A stretch of 64,000 bases of DNA, from contig JANCIK010000002.1 of the NCBI GenBank assembly GCA_028532985.1, positions 2,542,001 to 2,606,000 on the forward strand. Direction: 5' to 3'. The notes below the pieces were generated by a model. The model was not told where the DNA came from. It ran no database searches and saw nothing but the letters and a program-made list of their open reading frames with translations. How positions within the stretch are numbered: position 1 is the stretch's first letter; each line of letters opens with the position of its first letter. Position numbers and translations under genes: made by a program. Positions 57,991 through 64,000 of the stretch are shown here, piece after piece. This stretch comes from Stropharia rugosoannulata (Eukaryota; Basidiomycota; Agaricomycetes; Agaricales; Strophariaceae).

Positions 57991-60128
57991 GTTGGTCGGC
58001 AGGCCAGTGGGGTGCAGAGCATGATTTCAGGGAATATGCTATCTTTATAGGGCTGATGGGGTCGATACATGGAGCAATGCAGGGATATCTCATTTTGTGT
58101 GCAACAACCGACAAGCGACCAAACATAAGAAATAACAGCACCATTCTCTGATCGCGGTTGTCTATTTTTAGCACTAATCTAGATCCAGTCACCTCAACTC
58201 CTTACTCGGCCTTGCACACGTTTGCCCTGTAATGCATTTCACTCCTGTAAGGCACCTCTGAGATACACAGAGCTCGGGTGTCTGGCTTGCTCAATCCTAA
58301 AAATCGCTCAGATTCCATAGCCTGGGTCAGTACTGCGCGCATGCACACAAAGTAATGGCGGTGAAACGCCATGGACGGCAGTTACATACGAACGCATCGA
58401 TCAGCAGGTGGCACGGTGGCGATATGCACTCAGCATGTGCGCCATCTAAAAGGCCTGTCTACTACGCTCAATGGGCCATTCAGTTTCAAATTGTCACTTG
58501 TTGGCACTTCGCGAAGCAGCCCCCAATTCAGCATAGTCACCAAACTGCGACGATTGAGTCGCGAACAAGTGTTTGTCCCAAATCAGAGGCTCTTAAAGCA
58601 GGTATATGGGGTTTTAAATGGGGGCCCCCTTTTACATGCTGTAAGGCCAATGTGCCTGGTCTCTCAGACTAATATGTTCCTTGATTAACATACTCGTTCA
58701 CTCCGCTCCACCCAGCTGCGTTTATTTTCTTCCGACTTGGTTCAGAAGTAGTCTTGGTGGCTCTGAGTTCCTCAATTAGAATTGTATTTATTCTTACAAA
58801 TCAGTTTGCTAAGATCTGCGTGTGGAAGGTCAGTTTACATCAGCGTATTAGAGAGAAGGATGCAGACGAATAATCCGGAAACATAAAAAGAGTGAGTATT
58901 GTCCTACTTGTGTGAAATATACTCGCTTCATCGTAGTAAATGGCCATGAGAGCTAAAGAAAATGTCTAGCAGATTGGCTGATATTTTAAACTATATGCAC
59001 TGCCAGTCGAGCCTGGCCTTGGGAAAACATCTTCATGTTCTCTGTCGCGACATCGTGTATCTCATGTTTTGGAAGAGGTTGTGAAGACAAGCTTCAAGGT
59101 CTATTAGAATAAGTGCGGTAGTCGCAGCTTCAAGGATCTGAGCACCTTTTTTTTACCTATAGAGTTTCAGCGTTCCCAGGTTTGCGGTGCGGAACCATCA
59201 ATAGAAACACGCATTTATTAATGTTCTCTCGATCGTCAGATCCGAGCTTCCATATGAACCTTGCACATGTAGCCTGTTCACAAACTGCGTAGAATGTAGC
59301 AAGTACTATGAAATAGTAAGGCAAATTGAAGCCAACTTTTTATGTTTTTTTGGAGATTGTTTGAGAAATTGTGTTCTATTTTAAACATCCATTACCCCAG
59401 CGCGTGGCCGATGGACGCGCTCTCGCTTGATGGACACCCGACCCTGAACGTTGGACAAATCATTGTGTATAAGATGTATTCGAAGCGATAAAAAAAATGC
59501 ATACGATGTCCCTAGTACATGGCCTGTCGAAAACATCCCAAGTTTCAGGTGCATCTGATATCGATGCGGTCGCGCCTTTTTGGAAGGCTAAGGCTGGCTC
59601 CCTAGTAGCCATTGCCAAAGTGCGCCCACTGGTTACGATTAGTTATTAATCAATTATGTATACAACTTGCATTTTCGTAAACATGGATGTCATATCTCAA
59701 TGTTTGTAATCTAACGCCGGCTTAGGGCGCGGTGGGAGCGGCTGATATCAAGCGAGCCTCCAGTTTCGAACACACCTGCCCATATGCTTTCACATGCATC
59801 GATAAATTGTAAGGGTCGATAACGTTTTGCGGAGCCTAGCCTCAGAGCTGGTGACTCTCCTATGATATGTTCCAGCCAAGCCAAGATCATAACCTGTACA
59901 ATGAGATGCAGGAGTGGTAGTGGCGTTCGAGCAGGTTTGAGCCTTGAATTGGATCAGAATTCGGGTGCCTGATACCATTGGACTGCGGAAAAGAAGGTAA
60001 ACAGGGAGATAGCTTTCGAGATACCGGCATGCCAGCCATGTCGTCCCGAAGCAAAGATAATAAAAAATCGTCCCAGTAAAATGATGTCTTCCGGCATTAG
60101 AGAAACCAAGTCAAGGCATAACAACAAT
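57991..60128. other. gene-poor 2.1 kb region
   Basis: From the KHA1-like start to the end of the phosphopantetheinyl transferase. Two overlapping plus-strand open frames at 58355-58688 show no recognisable domain; the rest lacks long frames and is AT-rich with A/T runs. It includes the KHA1 promoter. It may hide a lineage-specific small gene, a noncoding RNA or decayed repeats. Confidence 0.35.
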
Positions 60129-60667
60129 TCAATACACAGCACTGGGTAAATTTAAAATGGTTACATCGCGGGTCCTGCCATGTACGTGGGTCTTATCAGC
60201 GATATGCAATGGGGTTAAGTGTAAACGGGTACCTTCAATTAAAACTGTGGAGTACACATAATCACCGTCGTGGCTGACAGAGACATGCTGTCGGCCAATT
60301 TTCTCATTGAAAGCAGTTTTAACAGGGTGATAACGAATGCGTGGTTTGACTCCTGTAAGCCCAAAGCTATTGTATGTGATTTCCTTCCAAGTCGGACGAA
60401 CCGTAGGATACATGGCTTTATACGCTGCTTCCTTGACGCACCATCTATGTAGGGGATCAAAAAGTTTGAGGCAGTGACAGTACACAGGTCATACCTCACT
60501 GCTAAGAATCGAACACGCTGGGGACTCGAGGACTCCAGATTTTGCCATTGTTGGTATTCTTCTTGGCTCAAGATTTTCCTAGCAAATTTTTCAGGGGATC
60601 TCCGAGAGAGGAGGGAGGCTATTCGAGGAACATAGATAAGGTCAACACCTATTCCTAGGATTGGCAT
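60129..60667 (-). CDS. PPT2: AcpS-type 4'-phosphopantetheinyl transferase
   Basis: Starts MPILGIGVDLIYVPRIASLL (ATG 60667). GIGVDL is the first AcpS motif (Mg-binding Asp); FARKILSQEEYQQWQNLES follows, then RVRFLAVRWCVKEAAYKAMY with the W-x2-KEAxxKA motif formed across an intron, and QHVSVSHDGDYVYSTVLIE as the C-terminal strand pair. Known role: transfers 4'-phosphopantetheine from CoA to acyl carrier protein; in yeast the free-standing AcpS-like enzyme Ppt2 serves the mitochondrial fatty acid synthase. After VLIEG the frame continues about 30 residues to a stop at 60129, longer than usual; a GTACCC donor there suggests the real 3' end may involve another splice. Divergent from ELP2, about 230 bp apart. 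Confidence 0.85.
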
Positions 60668-60896
60668 CGGCGTCGAACATTGAGCGGCGCTGCGTGTTGA
60701 CAGTTTGAAGTTGGAACAGAAGCGCCCGTGTGGCGAAGTTTGGTTCGGGGGGTGTAGGTAAGCAAAGCCCGATCACGGAGATTACCCTCCTTTCCAATTT
60801 CGGAACCCTTGCAGGACGCGTCTTTTCGTACCAAGTCCGTCATTGCTAGAATTCATGCCCCGTGTCTTTAGCTGAAGGCTAAGCAGATCTTTCAAA

Positions 60897-63800
60897 ATGA
60901 ATACGGATCTCGTCTATGTCTCTGCTTCGTGCAATCGCTTCAGTCAAGTCGCAGATGTGTCGCCATCGTCGTCACTAATTGCCTTTGGCTCGTCTAGTCT
61001 AACAGCGCTGTGGGATCTTGAAGTGAGACAGGGTTACGTGCTTCGCTTTACAATGGCCACTCATAGAAAACGATAGGATCCAAATGGCGCTGGAATTATG
61101 TCAACTTTACCTGGAACCCAAGGCACAGTCACTTGTATCCGTTTCCTAACAGATAACGTCTTGCTCTCGACAACCGATACCGGTGTTCTCAACGTATGGA
61201 GAAAGCGATCATCCCAGGCAGGCAAGGCTTTCACTCCCATGCTGGATAGCGCTAAATGTTTTATAGTGGGAGAATAGCTGTACTCATCAAGCACATCCAA
61301 AGTCAATTTCCACACTCAGTATATACGGAGGCAAAATTGTGACGGGTGCTTCTGATTCTACTGTGAAGGTGTGGAAACTTGCGGAAGATACAGAAGGTGT
61401 GCTACCATATTTATCGCATATATACAATATCTCATCATTGTCCGATCTTAGACAACCTTGTTGAGCTTCAAACCATCTCTCTGAATGGGAAATACCCACT
61501 TGCGTCAGCTTTAACATTTCTACCTGGAACTAATGGTCATTCCATTCCTTTACTTTGGTTCTTCTCTTTCCATTACTGAAATTGATTTATAGTTTCTATC
61601 TTGGCTATTGGCGGGACCGATACCCGACTGCAACTATGGACCTGCTCTGAAGAGAACGTAAGTTATTTATTTTTCCTTTCGTAACCTACCATTAAACCAA
61701 ATCAAGTTTGTCCATTCCGCGACATTGACCGGACACGAAGACTGGATCAGAGGACTTGCTTTCAAAGAATCCGAATCGGTTGAGTCACCATTGGTGCTGG
61801 CATCTGGCTCACAAGATTCGACCATCAGATTGTGGAATATCGAACCTTGGAAAAAAGAGATCGTCACTCAAGCTAGTGATACGCCAACAGAAGCAATTGA
61901 TGAACTGCTCGACAATTTTGAAGCATCTCTAGGCGATCTCGGGGATAACGAAGAGGGCGGTAAACAAATATCACTGAAGCATCACATCATAACTGTTAAA
62001 ACCGCAGCAGAGAGGTGAATCTCATTGCTGATCTCTACGATCCTTTTTCTGACACTTCTAGTAGCCGGCAATTCTCCATAACATTTGACGCTCTCCTAGT
62101 AGGCCATGAGGCCGGCATTACATCTCTGTCTTGGAGACCGAGCAGTAGTTCAACGCCAACCTTACTGTCGACTTCCACCGATTCATCTCTTATCCTTTGG
62201 TCTCCATCGACAGTCTTTGACCCATCAACTGATGAATCCTCTTCAATCTGGATCAATCGACAGCGGTTCGGAGACGTTGGTGGCCAAAGGCTAGGGGGTT
62301 TCATAGGAGGACTCTGGGCGAAAAAAGGAGCCGAAGCTTTAGCATGGGGATGGTCTGGTGGCTGGAGAAGATGGTGGTCCACAAATCCATCAGGAGAAAT
62401 TGCTAACGAGGTCTGGAATGAGCAGGGTGCTGTTACTGGCCACAAAGGACCCGTTAAGGGCCTCGATTGGAGTCCTGACGGAAAGTACCTCATTTCAGCC
62501 GGGTGCGTGGCCTGTCAGATAGAATTGCACAGGTGTTCATGATCATTATTGCAGGCTGGATCAAACCACCAGAATACACGGGCCCGTGCATTTAAAGGCA
62601 GGGTCCCAGGACTCGTATTCTTGGCACGAAATTGCGCGGCCTCAAGTTCACGGATACGATTTACTGAATGTCGTCTTCATCGATCCGCTCAGGTTCGCCA
62701 GCATTGCAGACGAAAAGGTGCTCCGCGTGTTTGAAGCCCCACGCACCTTTGTGCAATTGGCGGAGACTCTCGGAGTTGCGCATTTTGACCAAAAAGAGGT
62801 GCGCTCTTCTTCTGTTGCAGTGAGTTATCTGCAAAGTGCTCATTACCCTGTTTAGCACGAAAGGCCTGTGGGCGCGAATGTACCCCCGCTTGGGTTGTCC
62901 AACAAAGCTATCAATGACGGTAAGAAGCATCAATCTTTCCTTTTACGGGTTGATGCCTAATCGGTTATGCAGGTCCACAGAGTCTCATTGGAGAGACCGA
63001 CCTCAGCCGGAGACCCTTTGACAGCGAGCTCGCATCCATCACGCTCTGGCCAGAAATTGAGAAGGTGTTTGGGCATGGATATGAAGTACGGATCTTATTT
63101 TCATTCCATTCATGAGCAGCAGCATTTGAACACAATTTCCGCAGTCTATCACGCTGGGCATATCGAATGCACGGAAACTCATTGCGACGGCATGTAAATC
63201 GACGAATGCTGAGCACGCCGTGGTCCGTGTTTATGACACGGAGACGTATAAACCGGTTGGACGCCCACTAGAAGGACACATATTGACTGTCACACGGGTG
63301 GCTTTCAGCCCAGATGATTGTCTTATCTTGACAGTTTCCCGAGATAGGACATGGAGACTATTCGAGCTGCAGGACGACGGAGGTGAGTATCTTTGCATAG
63401 TCGGCGCAAAGGTTGTGTGTTAACAGGATAATTCCAGGGTATCTACCAGTCGCGGCAGACAAATCTCATGGGCGTATTATTTGGGACTGCGGTTGGTCCG
63501 CCGAGGGCGATATCTTCGCCACGGCGTCGCGAGACAAAACTGTACGCGCGCGCTTTCCACTCTGTGTCAATGCCGGCTAGCTTAACGTATATCTATAGGT
63601 CAAACTGTGGCAGAAAGTCGACACCGCGTGGAAAGCGATCCACACCTTCAAGCTTGCACAGGCAGCAACCGCGGTAGCGTTTGCTCCGGAAGTCAATGGG
63701 CAGAGGTGCGTTTTGTCCTCCATTCGATTTTTGTTTGTTTGTTGCGGGCTGACTCGAGTGCTCTGCGCAGACGGCTGGCGATTGGGCTGGAGAACGGCGA

Positions 63801-63993
63801 GGTCGCGATATACGCTGGATCCTCAGCGTCGCCCGCCGAATGGAAGGAGCGCGGGACCATCGGGTCGCGCCTTGCGCATGTCGATCACATCCACCGAATG
63901 AGCTGGCGGCCTACGGAGGGACACGACGAATTGGCAACATGCAGCGAAGATGGTACATTGAGAGTCCTAAAAGTGGGCCCGGGTCTGGGGTAG
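60897..63993 (+). CDS. ELP2: ELP2, WD40 subunit of Elongator
   Basis: Starts MNTDLVYVSASCNRFSQVAD at 60897, a typical Elp2 opening, and ends GTLRVLKVGPGLG with TAG 63991-63993. More than ten exons give about 800 residues forming two WD40 propellers: SLIAFGSSSLTALWDLEDP, GGKIVTGASDSTVKVWKLAE, LTGHEDWIRGLAFKESESVE, VLASGSQDSTIRLWNIEPWK, then the Elp2-specific block VGHEAGITSLSWRPSSSSTP, LLSTSTDSSLILWSPSTVFD, SIWINRQRFGDVGGQRLGGF, IGGLWAKKGAEALAWGWSGG. Later blades: GHKGPVKGLDWSPDGKYLIS, VVRVYDTETYKPVGRPLEGH, VTRVAFSPDDCLILTVSRDR, ATASRDKTVKLWQKVDTAWK, HRMSWRPTEGHDELATCSED. Known role: scaffold of the Elongator complex, needed for wobble-uridine tRNA modification. No break is seen; the gene is complete at the right edge. 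Confidence 0.93.
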
Positions 63994-64000
63994 TATAGGA

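Noticed and set aside
1..64000. CRISPR arrays, operons, rRNA genes and bacterial regulatory sites
   Set aside because: The sequence is clearly eukaryotic with spliced genes. No regularly spaced direct repeats or rRNA-like stretches were seen.

Overview
This is eukaryotic nuclear DNA, almost certainly from a filamentous basidiomycete of the Agaricomycetes type. The evidence is as follows: genes are packed about every 2-2.5 kb on both strands; most are broken by many short introns (roughly 45-65 nt) with GTRNGY donors and AG acceptors; and the families are fungal (chitin synthase, APSES factor, KHA1-type antiporter, Spo12, Dbp8, GST with the fungal C-terminal domain, a BTB protein of the mushroom-expanded type). 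There are no operons, ribosome binding sites or prokaryotic signals. I recognise no confident tRNA or rRNA gene and no intact transposon.

Layout. 0-10.5 kb: COQ10 (+), a GST-like protein (-), a division 1 chitin synthase (+), a RING E3 ligase (-), a Spo12-family protein (-) and the small GTPase Rheb (+). 10.8-24.7 kb: a GH2 beta-mannosidase (-), an MFS permease (-), an AlaX/AARSD1-like Ala-tRNA editing protein (+), a second RING protein (-), a second MFS permease (+) and the NEM1-like phosphatase (+). 24.7-27.2 kb is a gene-poor gap. 27.2-35.6 kb: SNF7/ESCRT-III (-), a degenerate S9 peptidase (+), ceramide synthase LAG1 (-) and a U1A/U2B''-type RRM protein (+). 35.8-42.6 kb: four tandem DJ-1/Hsp31-like genes, all on the minus strand. 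43.2-54.5 kb: MOB1 (+), a BTB protein (-), DEAD-box helicase DBP8 (-), CDC14 (-) and the APSES/ankyrin factor MBP1 (+). 55-64 kb: a KHA1-like K+/H+ antiporter (-), a 2.1 kb gap, an AcpS-type phosphopantetheinyl transferase (-) and Elongator subunit ELP2 (+).

How the genes relate. Most are unrelated housekeeping genes. Four cell-cycle genes lie within 45 kb: SPO12 and CDC14 (FEAR/mitotic exit), MOB1 (mitotic exit/Hippo kinase partner) and MBP1 (G1/S). Three of the four have an ACGCGT (MCB-type) hexamer close upstream of the start. NEM1, LAG1 and COQ10 touch lipid and quinone metabolism, while chitin synthase and Rheb concern cell wall and growth control.

The least ordinary items are the four-copy DJ-1/Hsp31 array, the S9-family protein that keeps the serine but appears to have lost the aspartate and histidine of its catalytic triad, an 8-residue tandem repeat inside ceramide synthase, two pairs of paralogues (RING and MFS) in parallel order that hint at an old segmental duplication, and an apparent one-base frame problem at the 5' end of MBP1. 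Start and stop codons are given where the reading frame and splice sites could be followed by eye. Exon boundaries inside the many-intron genes are only partly resolved.
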